Assembly (NCBI RefSeq): GCF_000612625.1 | Contig: NZ_CCAS010000045.1 | Coordinates: forward strand, 1 to 32,721 | DNA: 32,721 bases | Direction of reading: 5' to 3' | Source: Neobacillus jeddahensis | GTDB lineage: Bacteria; Bacillota; Bacilli; Bacillales; Cytobacillaceae | Shown: positions 15,663-23,890 of the stretch, piece by piece | Numbering within the stretch: position 1 is the stretch's first letter | Layout of the letters: every line of letters begins with the position of its first letter | Position numbers and translations under genes: made by a program | Notes under the pieces: generated by a model | What the model saw: the letters and a program-made list of their open reading frames with translations, nothing else | The model's database searches: none | What the model was told of the DNA's origin: nothing

Positions 15663-16832
15663 TTATGCTGTAGTAGAAAACATATATTTTTTATAGTGAT
15701 AGCGAATTGAAAAGATCAATCCTATTCCTAACATGTTCCCCATTAAGGAGCTCCCCCCATAACTGATAAACGGCAATGGGATACCAGTGATTGGTAGAAC
15801 GCCTATTGTCATACCAATATTTTGGAAAACGTGGAAGGTGATCATGCTGATTACTCCCACACAAATATACGTATAAAAATTATTCTTTGTTTCCATACCT
15901 ACCTTGGTTATATGGTAAATCAGCATGAAAAACAAACTAATTAATACACTCGCTCCGATGAACCCATATTCTTCACCGACCACACTAAAAATAAAATCAG
16001 TCTGGCTTTCCGGTAAGTAAACCTCGCGATTGCCAAATCCCTTACCACCCGTTTGTCCTGAACCAATTGCCAACAAAGATTTCGTCAGCTGATAGGCGTC
16101 TGAACCTTGGTAGCTATAGGGGTCGAGCCATGAATAAATCCTTCTTAGCTGATACTCGCCGACCCCAAGGTACTTTTCAAGAATGTCTGGTTTCCATAGG
16201 ACAAAATAAAAGATAGTCCCAATCAGGGTCATTCCTGTCGAAAAAATTGGCACAAGTAATTTCCAAGAAACACCTGATATAAAAATCATTCCAACTAAAA
16301 TCGCGATAAAGACAAGCGACGTCCCTAAATCCTGCTTGATGATAAGTGCTAACGGAAACACAGTTACGATCCCCATTTTCATTAACAGCCAAAAATCAGT
16401 TTGCAGTGTTTTTAGCAATGTTTTTTGATGATGTTGGTCAACAACCCTAGCGAGACCCAGGATCAGAAAAATCTTGACAAATTCCGATGGCTGCAACGAA
16501 CCAATCCCCGGCAGCACAAACCAGTTTTTTGCTCCATTAATGACCGGAGCGATACTAGCTGGGGCAACAATTAAAAAGCCCAAAAGAAAAATCCCAAATC
16601 CGTATGCATACCAAGTGAGCTTTCGTAATTGATCTGAATCGAGGGTCATGACAGCTGCAATAATTCCGCCACCCACCACATACCAGACAATTTGCTTGAT
16701 TAAAAAGTTTTCCTTGTATTGACCACTTGCTTGTGCACTATAAATGGCTAAACAACTAGCAAGGAAAAGTAATAACAATATAAAGATAAGACTGTAATCA
16801 AGTTTTGAAGTTGTATTTTTATTTGAAGTCAT
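15663..16832 (-). CDS. rodA: SEDS-family peptidoglycan glycosyltransferase, RodA-like
   Basis: A 389-residue polytopic membrane protein of the SEDS (RodA/FtsW/SpoVE) family, which polymerises lipid II into glycan strands together with a class B PBP. About ten hydrophobic helices are visible. Conserved stretches are GSLQPSEFVKIFLILGLA, KQDLGTSLVF (with the functionally key Asp region), SLLAIGSGQTGGKGFGN, PESQTDFIFSVVGEEYGF and the C-terminal PLPFISYGGSSL. The ATG at 16832 has AAGGTGG six nt upstream; the in-frame ATG at 16862 has its GGAGG only one base away. Elongasome RodA is more likely than FtsW or SpoVE from the 'GNREVYLPESQTDFIF' region. It is monocistronic, ending at a good terminator. 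Confidence 0.88.
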   Translation of the reverse strand: MTSNKNTTSKLDYSLIFILLLLFLASCLAIYSAQASGQYKENFLIKQIVWYVVGGGIIAAVMTLDSDQLRKLTWYAYGFGIFLLGFLIVAPASIAPVINGAKNWFVLPGIGSLQPSEFVKIFLILGLARVVDQHHQKTLLKTLQTDFWLLMKMGIVTVFPLALIIKQDLGTSLVFIAILVGMIFISGVSWKLLVPIFSTGMTLIGTIFYFVLWKPDILEKYLGVGEYQLRRIYSWLDPYSYQGSDAYQLTKSLLAIGSGQTGGKGFGNREVYLPESQTDFIFSVVGEEYGFIGASVLISLFFMLIYHITKVGMETKNNFYTYICVGVISMITFHVFQNIGMTIGVLPITGIPLPFISYGGSSLMGNMLGIGLIFSIRYHYKKYMFSTTA

Positions 16833-16921
16833 ATCGTTCCACCTTACAAAAAACTTGTCCATTCCTCCATTATATTTTGAATGACAACAAATCTCAACTT
16901 CTAACAGACTTCTGGTTTTAT

Positions 16922-17689
16922 TTACATGCGATTAAAGTAGATATTCCTAACCTCTCCTGCCATCCACTGCAAATTATTGGGAACTTGAGGAATTCCATAT
17001 CCGATATAAAGTGGAGTAGTCACAAACCGTGAAACAATTTTCGCGTAGATTTTATCCTCAACATGATGAAAGAATACATTATAACTCGTTGTCTTAAAGG
17101 GAAAATGATTCAAGATATAGTGGACAGCTATTTGCATGTAATCGGAAAACCTCAGCTCGTAACCGGAATCTTTCATTTCCACATTAAATTCATAAAAACC
17201 AACGCGCGGCTTAGTCGATAGGGTCAATCGAACCCCCTCTTCCTCCGCAATCACGATACCCTCAAACATGTCTTGGGAGACTTTTTCCTTATAGTCAATA
17301 TCATGTAAACCGATAATTTGCATATGGGGATGAGCAAGCGTCCCTCCAGACAAAGGGCCATGATTTTTGAAAAAAATAACAGAACGATACCGGCCCGATT
17401 GCTCCATTTCTAACCAATATTTCAATCCGAATCGAATCAATCTATGGAGATACTCATTTGAATAGGTTGATATATCCGCATGGCAATCATCTGTTTCAAT
17501 TAATACCGTTTGAAAGGCATTCTCCAAGACTGGGTATTTGTTTTTCAAAAGAATAATTGGACCGTCGACAGCGATGAGATCTGTGAGTTGGTCTCGTTCA
17601 CAGAAAGGGCAGGCCTGGTCCTTATTTCGAATATTTTCTGGCTTTTTGACACCGATGGACGTATTAAAATGAAGATGAGAATTTTCCAA
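16922..17689 (-). CDS. GalT/HIT-like protein (DUF4931 type)
   Basis: A 255-residue cytoplasmic protein of the histidine-triad superfamily, related to galactose-1-phosphate uridylyltransferase. It has a CPFC zinc-type pair (C27, C30), FFKNHGPLSGGTLAHPHMQ with the HPHMQ active-site motif at 120-124, and a C-terminal AVHYILNHFPFKTTSYNVFFHH. The HxHxQ motif of GalT-branch enzymes is intact, so nucleotidyl transfer or phosphorylase chemistry is possible, but no substrate is assigned. Translation starts at a TTG (17689), supported by GAGAGGAG eight nt upstream and by the conserved beginning HFNTSIGVKKPE. It is 60 nt from the divergent... neighbouring rodA-like gene downstream and divergent from uppP; no galactose genes are near. 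Confidence 0.82.
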   Translation of the reverse strand: MENSHLHFNTSIGVKKPENIRNKDQACPFCERDQLTDLIAVDGPIILLKNKYPVLENAFQTVLIETDDCHADISTYSNEYLHRLIRFGLKYWLEMEQSGRYRSVIFFKNHGPLSGGTLAHPHMQIIGLHDIDYKEKVSQDMFEGIVIAEEEGVRLTLSTKPRVGFYEFNVEMKDSGYELRFSDYMQIAVHYILNHFPFKTTSYNVFFHHVEDKIYAKIVSRFVTTPLYIGYGIPQVPNNLQWMAGEVRNIYFNRM

Positions 17690-17893
17690 ACGTGTTTCTC
17701 CTCTCGAACGGGGTATATTTCTATTTTATGGGAGAAGAGATTGTATTTGCACTTAATTTGATTGAGTACCTGATATTTTTCATCATCAAACTGGAATTTC
17801 AGCAGAATAGTCAGTTGCATTTCATGAAATGGAAGCAAGGTGCATATCTTTAAAGTGTACAGGCCACATCTTTTATAGATTGAGAGGGAAGAT

Positions 17894-18676
17894 ATGTTAA
17901 CAAAACTAGAAGCATTGATCCTCGGTTTTATTCAAGGTTTAACTGAATTTTTGCCCATTAGCAGTACAGGCCATCTATATTTAGGGAGAAATCTGTTTGG
18001 CTTACAGGAAGCAGGGATTCTGCTCGATACGATGCTTCATCTCGGCACTTTACTCGCTGTCTTTGTTTTTTATAAAAATGACTTGATGAAAATGATTAAA
18101 AATCCATTTAGTAAACTAACCTTCTTATTGATTGTTGGAACCATCCCTGCGGTTATTTTTGGACTTATTTTTAAAGATTATATTGATGAGATCTCGAAAA
18201 CCGGGGTCACGATTGGTTGGGAGTTTTTAGTCACGGGGATATTCCTTTGGATTGCGGATTCAGCGAAAAATGGGTTTAAGAAGATGGATGATATTAGCTA
18301 TAAGGACGCTCTGATTATTGGGACCTTTCAAGCAGTTGCGATTATGCCGGCCATTTCTCGTTCGGGAATGACAATTGTCGCTGCACTGTGGCGAAAGCTT
18401 GATCGGGAAACAGCCGCTTATTTTTCCTTTTTACTATCTACGCCAGCCATTGCAGGTGCCATCGTCCTACAAACGAAAGATCTTTTGGGAGGCCAAGGCG
18501 AAGAGATTACATTATCAGCGTTGCTTGTAGGAATTATTGCCTCAGCCCTCTTCGGCTATGTTGCTGTTAAATGGTTGATCGGATACTTGAAAAATCATTC
18601 CTTAAAACCATTTGCCATTTATGTTTGGGCATTAGGCCTCCTAGTTCTATTTTTCCAGTTTACAGGAAAATTCTAA
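17894..18676 (+). CDS. uppP: Undecaprenyl-diphosphatase UppP (BacA)
   Basis: A 260-residue membrane enzyme that dephosphorylates undecaprenyl pyrophosphate, recycling the lipid carrier of cell-wall synthesis and giving bacitracin tolerance. The two catalytic signatures are intact: EFLPISSTGH at 18-27 and PAISRSGMT at 152-160 (Arg156). Seven to eight hydrophobic helices and normal family length are seen. GAGAGGGAAG precedes the ATG. It lies alone on the plus strand and ends at a strong terminator. The nearby SEDS gene is functionally related (both use the undecaprenyl cycle) but is on the other strand. Confidence 0.95.
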   Translation: MLTKLEALILGFIQGLTEFLPISSTGHLYLGRNLFGLQEAGILLDTMLHLGTLLAVFVFYKNDLMKMIKNPFSKLTFLLIVGTIPAVIFGLIFKDYIDEISKTGVTIGWEFLVTGIFLWIADSAKNGFKKMDDISYKDALIIGTFQAVAIMPAISRSGMTIVAALWRKLDRETAAYFSFLLSTPAIAGAIVLQTKDLLGGQGEEITLSALLVGIIASALFGYVAVKWLIGYLKNHSLKPFAIYVWALGLLVLFFQFTGKF

Positions 18677-18708
18677 TTCTTGTTTTTATATAACAGAATG
18701 AACCACAA

Positions 18709-18746
18709 AAAGCGACTCGATTTGAACTTTCGAGTCGCTTCTATTT
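18709..18746. terminator. Bidirectional terminator between uppP and azoR
   Basis: AAGCGACTCGA (18710-18720) pairs perfectly with TCGAGTCGCTT (18730-18740). T-rich sequence follows on the plus strand and an A-run on the left serves the minus-strand azoR gene. Confidence 0.85.
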
Positions 18747-19408
18747 TATAATGTAACTGAAACCTTCGCCATTTCTCTGGCTGCTTCTGCCGCTTGTTCC
18801 TTCGCTTTTGCCATAATTTCTGGAACCAATTTTGGAAAATGATCCATACCTTCTGCAACCACTGTCTCAAGACTGTCGAACCCTAGGAATTCAAATACCT
18901 TTCTTAGGTAGCGATCCCCCATTTCGAATTCCACCATCGGACCGGTGGAATAAATGCCGCCGCGTGTTTGGATATGAAGCGCTTTTCTACCAGTAAGAAG
19001 TCCTTTTGGACCTGCATCCGTATTCGTAAAGGTCTTTTCTACTATAAATAGATTATCTATAAATTTTTTCAAAATAGATGGTGCGCCAAGATTCCAAATT
19101 GGTGTCACAAATACATAATAATCGGCAGCGATAAAGCGATCTGCCAATGCATGCATTTTATCAAGTTTGGTCCGTTCCGCTTCTGATAATTGTTCTTTTG
19201 TATAGCCCATAAATGATAATTTTGCCCGTGCATATAAAAGATCCATATCGATTTCAGGGATATCCATATCATATAAGTGCCAGCGTTCAATTTCGACTTC
19301 CGGTTGGGCTGCCTTGAACTCCTCTAAAAATACTTCCCCAATTTGCATACCTTTTGACAGTTTCATATCATTTTTTGGATTTGCTGTAATATATAGAAGC
19401 TTCGACAT
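18746..19408 (-). CDS. azoR: FMN-dependent NADH-azoreductase
   Basis: A 220-residue flavodoxin-like quinone/azo reductase (AzoR family) that reduces quinones and azo bonds in two-electron steps, protecting against thiol-reactive electrophiles. It contains YITANPKNDMKLSKGM (FMN phosphate site region), FVTPIWNLGAPSILKKFIDN (typical P-x-WN-xx-P-lid motif) and HIQTRGGIYSTG. The ATG at 19408 has AAGGG six nt upstream and begins MSKLLYI; the in-frame ATG at 19414 is less well placed. Its upstream region shares a set of four phased direct repeats with the divergent tungstate regulator. No YodB (TACT-N7-AGTA) or MhqR-type dyad was recognised. Confidence 0.9.
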   Translation of the reverse strand: MSKLLYITANPKNDMKLSKGMQIGEVFLEEFKAAQPEVEIERWHLYDMDIPEIDMDLLYARAKLSFMGYTKEQLSEAERTKLDKMHALADRFIAADYYVFVTPIWNLGAPSILKKFIDNLFIVEKTFTNTDAGPKGLLTGRKALHIQTRGGIYSTGPMVEFEMGDRYLRKVFEFLGFDSLETVVAEGMDHFPKLVPEIMAKAKEQAAEAAREMAKVSVTL

Positions 19409-19478
19409 GTACATCCCTTCCCTTTTCCATTAATTATTTTCTTATTCTAGTTTACATCAAACTCCTTTGCTCACCATT

Positions 19479-19582
19479 GAACAAAACGTGAAGTTTGTGA
19501 ACAAATGGTGAATGGTATTTTTCCCCATGAACAATACGTGACAATTCTCCACAAAACTAAATAAAACCTTATAAAACGTAAC
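19479..19582 (+). promoter_or_regulatory. Four phased direct repeats between azoR and the tup regulator
   Basis: Repeats are GAACAAAACGTGAA (19479), GAACAAATGGTGAA (19499), GAACAATACGTGAC (19529) and a weaker TTATAAAACGTAAC (19569). Starts are 20, 30 and 40 bp apart, all multiples of about one helical turn, so they lie on one face of the DNA. The first abuts the expected -35 area of azoR (minus -10 TAGAAT at 19449-19444). The last lies 8 bp before the expected -35 area of the regulator gene (-10 TAAAAT at 19614-19619). Both promoters lack a good -35, which suggests activator control. The binding protein is not known; the HTH-PBP regulator encoded next door is the obvious candidate. Confidence 0.55.
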
Positions 19583-19644
19583 AAAAGTCACATTTAGGAC
19601 GCTATTCTTTTACTAAAATATAAAAGGGAAAAGGAGGCTGCACA

Positions 19645-20586
19645 ATGGAAGAAAAGGCATATACTCCCGATGAAGTGGCACAAATCTTTCAGATTTCCAA
19701 ACATACCGTATATGAGCTGATAAAACGGGGTGAGCTTCAAGCTTTTAAAATCGGCAATAAGATGCGGATTGAACACAGTGAACTAGAAAGATTTAAGAAA
19801 AACACTAAAGCACCGGCCAAGAAAAATGTAGTAGAACAAGCAGAGCAACCTATTAACACTATCGAACCTATCCGACTATCCGGTAGTCATGACTTTCTTG
19901 TCGAACATTTTGTCAAACAGTCTGGAAGCGCTTTAAACCTGCAAATCCAACCTTCTTTTATTGGTAGTTTAGAAGGCTTAATGATGCTGTACCGTGGCCA
20001 GTGTGATATAGCGGCCATCCATTTATTAGATCCAACATCACAAGAGTATAATCTGCCCTTTATCCATCAGCTTTTTGTCTATGAATCTATTCTAGTACTT
20101 CGACTAGCTGCTAGAGAACAAGGATTTATTGTTGCCAAAGGGAATCCGAAAAATATTCATGATTTTCCTGACCTAATGAGACAGGACATTCAGTTCATTA
20201 ATCGTCAGAAAGGGGCAGGGACAAGATTTTTACTCGACTCGAAGCTTTCTAGCCAGGGACTTGATCCTAGCAAAATTAATGGGTATGACAAGGAAGAGTG
20301 GAACCATTTAGCTGCAGCTTCCTTTATTAGCAGAGGGATTGCCGATGTTACCTTTGGAATTCAATCAGCCGCCAGCCATTTAGGGCTTGATTTCATACCG
20401 GTTGCTCGAGAAAATTTTGACCTTGTTTTTCGGGTTACCACTGATAACAAGCAAAAATTAACGAATTTAATCCTTTACTTGCAATCTGACAGCTTCAAAG
20501 ATAGCTTAACAGATTTAGAAGGCTATTCCATTCAAGAGTTAGGAAAAATTATCTATCAAACTAGTAAAACGGAGGAACTCGTATGA
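19645..20586 (+). CDS. One-component regulator: excisionase-type HTH fused to a substrate-binding domain
   Basis: A 313-residue protein. Residues 5-50 form an excisionase/MerR-type winged HTH (YTPDEVAQIFQISKHTVYEL then FKIGNKMRIEHSELERF). After a Lys/Ala/Pro linker (about 51-72), residues 73-310 are a PBP-like domain resembling TupA/ModA binding proteins (RLSGSHDFLVEHF, SLEGLMMLYRGQCDIAAIHL, then NRQKGAGTRFLLDS). It has no signal peptide, so the binding domain is cytoplasmic and acts as a sensor. AAAAGGAGG precedes the ATG. It overlaps tupA by 4 nt (ATGA), so it is the first gene of the tungstate transport operon. Inferred role: tungstate- or molybdate-responsive control of this operon. Confidence 0.85.
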   Translation: MEEKAYTPDEVAQIFQISKHTVYELIKRGELQAFKIGNKMRIEHSELERFKKNTKAPAKKNVVEQAEQPINTIEPIRLSGSHDFLVEHFVKQSGSALNLQIQPSFIGSLEGLMMLYRGQCDIAAIHLLDPTSQEYNLPFIHQLFVYESILVLRLAAREQGFIVAKGNPKNIHDFPDLMRQDIQFINRQKGAGTRFLLDSKLSSQGLDPSKINGYDKEEWNHLAAASFISRGIADVTFGIQSAASHLGLDFIPVARENFDLVFRVTTDNKQKLTNLILYLQSDSFKDSLTDLEGYSIQELGKIIYQTSKTEELV

Positions 20587-21449
20587 AAAAGAATCGCTTA
20601 TTAATGACACTATTTGCTCTCATGCTGCTCGTTTTAGCGGCATGCGGAAACACAGACACGAAGGATGCAGTCGCAAAAGAGAAAAAGACAGAACCTAAAG
20701 CAGCACCAACAGAAATGATTCTTGCCACCACGACAAGTACGCAAGATAGCGGATTACTTGATGTATTAATTCCCCTGTTTGAAAAAGAAAATAACGTAAA
20801 AGTAAAAACTGTTGCCGTTGGTACTGGCCAAGCATTAGAAATGGGTACAAAAGGGGAAGCAGACGTTCTTCTTGTTCATGCTCCAGCTTCTGAAAAAGCA
20901 GTAGTTGATGCCGGAGATGCCATTAATTACAAACGTGTAATGTATAATGACTTTATTTTAGTTGGACCAAAAGAAAACCCTGCCGGTGTAAGCGGCGATG
21001 ATATCAAAGTAGCCTTTAAAGCCATTGCTGAGAAAAAGTCTCCTTTCATCTCTCGTGGTGATGACTCTGGTACAGATAAAAAGGAAAAGGGCATTTGGAC
21101 CCTTGATAGCATTCAACCAGCTGGTGATTGGTATATTTCTACTGGACAAGGAATGGGACAAACTCTACAAGTTGCCGCTGAGAAAAAAGGATATGTGTTA
21201 ACAGACCGCGCTACATGGTTAGCTCAAGAAAAGAATTTGGATACCTTACAGATCGTCGTTGAAGGCGGAAATGATTTAATGAATATCTATCATGTTATGC
21301 AAGTAAATCCTGAAAAACATGAAAATATTAACAGCAAAGATGCTGAAAAATTTGTAAACTTTATGATAGACAGTAAAACTCAAGATGTGATTGAAGACTT
21401 CGGTAAGAAGGATTACGGTCAATCATTGTTCTACAAATATACAGAATAG
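20583..21449 (+). CDS. tupA: Tungstate ABC transporter binding lipoprotein TupA
   Basis: A 288-residue lipoprotein. The signal peptide ends LVLAAC (acylated Cys about residue 21). The mature domain starts with ILATTTSTQDSGLLDVLIP, the TTTS oxyanion-binding motif of TupA proteins, followed by VGTGQALEMGTKGEADVLLVHAP and FISRGDDSGTDKKEKGIW. The family binds tungstate very tightly and discriminates against molybdate and sulfate. It is cotranslated with the upstream regulator (ATGA overlap) and followed, after a perfect hairpin, by the permease and ATPase genes. TupA rather than ModA is indicated by the TTTS and DSGT motifs; WtpA-type proteins differ. Confidence 0.92.
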   Translation: MKKNRLLMTLFALMLLVLAACGNTDTKDAVAKEKKTEPKAAPTEMILATTTSTQDSGLLDVLIPLFEKENNVKVKTVAVGTGQALEMGTKGEADVLLVHAPASEKAVVDAGDAINYKRVMYNDFILVGPKENPAGVSGDDIKVAFKAIAEKKSPFISRGDDSGTDKKEKGIWTLDSIQPAGDWYISTGQGMGQTLQVAAEKKGYVLTDRATWLAQEKNLDTLQIVVEGGNDLMNIYHVMQVNPEKHENINSKDAEKFVNFMIDSKTQDVIEDFGKKDYGQSLFYKYTE

Positions 21450-21456
21450 AAAAAAT

Positions 21457-21488
21457 GGAAGCAAGACCGTGTTTATGGTCTTGCTTCC
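21457..21488 (+). other. Perfect intercistronic hairpin between tupA and tupB
   Basis: GGAAGCAAGACC (21457-21468) and GGTCTTGCTTCC (21477-21488) form a 12-bp perfect stem with an 8-nt loop, starting 7 nt after the tupA stop codon. CCTATATT rather than a T-run follows, so it should be a leaky terminator or a 3' stabiliser that raises the binding protein above the permease. Confidence 0.75.
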
Positions 21489-21524
21489 TCCCTATATTTG
21501 AAACGAATTCTGGAGGCATATTAG

Positions 21525-22223
21525 ATGGACTTACTCATAGATGGACTAAAAAAAGCGATTGAAATGATCCTAACCGGTGATCAAGAAATTTATACGATTA
21601 CATGGCTAACGCTAAAAGTCTGTCTCATTGCCATTCTGATTAGCACCCTAATTGGTTTACCTCTTGGCATTTTACTAGGTTTAACCAGATTTAGAGGTCG
21701 TAAGGTTTTATTGTTATTTATCAATATTGGGCTTGGTCTCCCCCCTGTTGTCGCCGGGCTTTGGATTACAATGTTTTTATGGCGCTCAGGTCCTCTAGGT
21801 GATTTAGCCATGCTCTATTCCCCAACCGCCATTGTGATGGCGCAAATTTTAGTCTCCTTGCCTATTGTTACGAGTTTAACTTGTTCTTCCTTTCAACAGG
21901 TTAACGATAAAATGCTGTTACAGATTAAAGCACTTGGCGCCACCAAACTACAAACATTAGTGATTCTGATCAAACAATCGAAAATAGCCATTCTTGCAGC
22001 GATCATGGCTGGATTTGGGCGAGTTATTGCCGAGGTTGGAGCGGCGATGATGGTAGGTGGGAATATCCAAGGGGATACACGGATCTTAACGACTACCATT
22101 GTGATGGAGGTTTCAAAAGGGAATTTTGATGTAGCCCTTGCCCTTTCTTTTATTTTACTGACAGTTGCCTTACTCATTACTGCCGCATTAACGTTTTTAC
22201 AACAAAGGAGGCGCTTATCATGA
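21525..22223 (+). CDS. tupB: Tungstate ABC transporter permease TupB
   Basis: A 232-residue inner-membrane permease of the ModB/TupB group with five to six helices. TWLTLKVCLIAILISTLIGL begins the transmembrane domain, and the EAA coupling loop appears as KALGATKLQTLVILIKQSK, followed by GFGRVIAEVGAAMMVGGNI, a strong marker of TupB/ModB permeases. The TTGGA-type leader has TGGAGG upstream of the ATG. It overlaps tupC by the 4-nt ATGA, so the two are translationally coupled. It forms the channel for tungstate delivered by TupA. Confidence 0.92.
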   Translation: MDLLIDGLKKAIEMILTGDQEIYTITWLTLKVCLIAILISTLIGLPLGILLGLTRFRGRKVLLLFINIGLGLPPVVAGLWITMFLWRSGPLGDLAMLYSPTAIVMAQILVSLPIVTSLTCSSFQQVNDKMLLQIKALGATKLQTLVILIKQSKIAILAAIMAGFGRVIAEVGAAMMVGGNIQGDTRILTTTIVMEVSKGNFDVALALSFILLTVALLITAALTFLQQRRRLS

Positions 22224-22963
22224 GTCCATTAATTGAAGTGAAAGACCTTACCTATAGCGCTCAATCCAAATTGATTCTTGATATAGCTGAATTTCAAGTC
22301 TTTTCTGGGGAATTCCTTGGCATCATGGGTCCGAATGGAGCTGGTAAAAGTACGCTCCTCAAGATGTTATCGTTCCTTGAAAAACAAACCAGCGGTGAAA
22401 TCATGTATCTTGGCCAATCCATCCCAAAGGGAAATGTACCGCTTGAGCTACGCAGAAAGTTCTCTATTGCGCTACAACAATCCTTACTTTTAGATGGGAC
22501 TGTCTTTCACAATATCGCGATTGGGTTAACCTTACGGAAGATTCCTAAACCCATCATTAAGAAACAAGTAGCACATTGGATGGAGTTATTTGGCATCAGT
22601 CATTTAGCGAAAAAGAATGCTCTTTATTTATCTGGTGGTGAAGCGCAAAGAGTTAATCTCGCACGAGCCATGATTGTCGACCCGGAAATTTTGTTTCTCG
22701 ATGAACCTTTTTCTGCCTTGGATTTTCCAACAAAGATTCGTTTAATGGAGGATTTTAAGCAGATTATTAAAGAATCAAACACAACGGCCGTATTTGTCAG
22801 CCACGATTTGATGGAAATCCATTACCTGACCAATCGGCTAGCGATCATGGTTAATGGTGAAGTGAAACAGTCTGGACCGACCAAACAGGTCCTTGAACAG
22901 CCTAATACTTCCACACAGTCCTTCTTAAATGAATGGAAAAAATTCTATCCGCTTGCACGTTAA
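22220..22963 (+). CDS. tupC: Tungstate ABC transporter ATPase TupC
   Basis: A 247-residue ABC ATPase. Walker A is GPNGAGKST (37-45), the Q-loop is IALQQSLLL, the signature is LSGGEAQRVNLARA, Walker B is EILFLDEPFSALD and the H-loop is VFVSHD. It lacks the C-terminal TOBE/MOP domain of ModC, consistent with the TupC type. AAAGGAGG lies at the end of tupB. It is the last gene of the regulator-tupA-tupB-tupC operon, and its stop codon touches the terminator stem. Tungstate taken up here would serve W-dependent oxidoreductases such as formate dehydrogenases, none of which is in the window. Confidence 0.92.
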   Translation: MSPLIEVKDLTYSAQSKLILDIAEFQVFSGEFLGIMGPNGAGKSTLLKMLSFLEKQTSGEIMYLGQSIPKGNVPLELRRKFSIALQQSLLLDGTVFHNIAIGLTLRKIPKPIIKKQVAHWMELFGISHLAKKNALYLSGGEAQRVNLARAMIVDPEILFLDEPFSALDFPTKIRLMEDFKQIIKESNTTAVFVSHDLMEIHYLTNRLAIMVNGEVKQSGPTKQVLEQPNTSTQSFLNEWKKFYPLAR

Positions 22964-22994
22964 TGGCAGTTCCATTTGGGACTGCCATTTTAAC
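22962..22994 (+). terminator. Terminator of the tup operon
   Basis: AATGGCAGTTCC and GGACTGCCATT form a strong stem-loop (22962-22989) immediately followed by TTTT. It begins at the tupC stop codon. Confidence 0.85.
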
Positions 22995-23078
22995 ATTTGA
23001 TAAAAATGTCCTCTAAGAAAACAATAGTTAGTAGATATTTTTCACAGGATAAAACTGGAAGTCAGAGGGAGTTTTACG

Positions 23079-23837
23079 ATGAAATATGCAGTGATTACTG
23101 GTGCCTCAAAGGGATTAGGGGAGGCCATTGCCAAACGACTAATCAACGAGCAAATAGCCATTATTTCTGTTTCCCGAACAGAGAATGAGGAAATAAGGGG
23201 TCTAGCTATCGCGAAGGGAATTGACTATACTCATTACTCTTGTAATCTTTCATTAGAGACGGAAATCCAAGAAGTCTTTATGGAAATTGCCCATTCTATC
23301 TTTCAAAAGAATCCAAATGAAATACTGCTCTTTAATAATGCCGGTGTCATTGACCCGATACAGACAGTTGGAAATTTAGATCAAACACCCATTATTCGAA
23401 ATATCCAAGTAAATTTAATTGCCCCCATTCTGATTACTAATTTGTTTTTTAGCAAAGCTCAGGTAACGAACACGAAAGTACTGGTGATAAACATAACTTC
23501 TGGTGCCGCAGTCCGTTCAATTGAAGGCTGGAGTGTTTATTGCAGTGCAAAGGCAGGCTTAAATATGTTCACGCAAACGGCCGCCATCGAGCAAGCTGAA
23601 TTAAAAACTACAAATAAAATTATCGCTTTTAGCCCAGGCGTTATGGATACTAGCATGCAGGAAACGATTAGGTCTTCCTCCGAAAATGCCTTCAAGGAAC
23701 TGGAAAAATTTAAAGAACTGAAGGAAAAGAGTTTACTTTTACAGGCTGAGGTGGTTGCCAATTCCTTAGTGGATCTCATCCTTAGCGATGAAATGGAAAG
23801 TGGACAAATCTATCGTATTAATGACCTTTTAAACTAA
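23079..23837 (+). CDS. Short-chain dehydrogenase/reductase (YueD/benzil-reductase-like)
   Basis: A 252-residue classical SDR. The nucleotide motif is TGASKGLG (7-14), NNAG is at 86-89, and the catalytic triad is S141 (ITSG), Y154 and K158 (YCSAK). The arrangement, and the phrase NITSGAAVRSIEGWSVYCSAK, resemble the YueD / sepiapterin-reductase-like group that reduces benzil to (S)-benzoin with NADPH. The physiological substrate is unknown. AGAGGGAG precedes the ATG. It is monocistronic, between the tup terminator and a strong bidirectional terminator. Confidence 0.86.
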   Translation: MKYAVITGASKGLGEAIAKRLINEQIAIISVSRTENEEIRGLAIAKGIDYTHYSCNLSLETEIQEVFMEIAHSIFQKNPNEILLFNNAGVIDPIQTVGNLDQTPIIRNIQVNLIAPILITNLFFSKAQVTNTKVLVINITSGAAVRSIEGWSVYCSAKAGLNMFTQTAAIEQAELKTTNKIIAFSPGVMDTSMQETIRSSSENAFKELEKFKELKEKSLLLQAEVVANSLVDLILSDEMESGQIYRINDLLN

Positions 23838-23840
23838 AAG

Positions 23841-23890
23841 GGGGGCACCAAAATGTCATAAAACTGACCATTTGGTGCCCCACCCTTTAT
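23841..23890. terminator. Bidirectional terminator between SDR and kinase genes
   Basis: GGGGCACCAAAATG pairs with CATTTGGTGCCCC (23842-23881) with a single bulge. CCCTTT follows on the plus strand and CCCCCTTTT on the minus strand. It overlaps the end of the histidine kinase gene. Confidence 0.8.
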
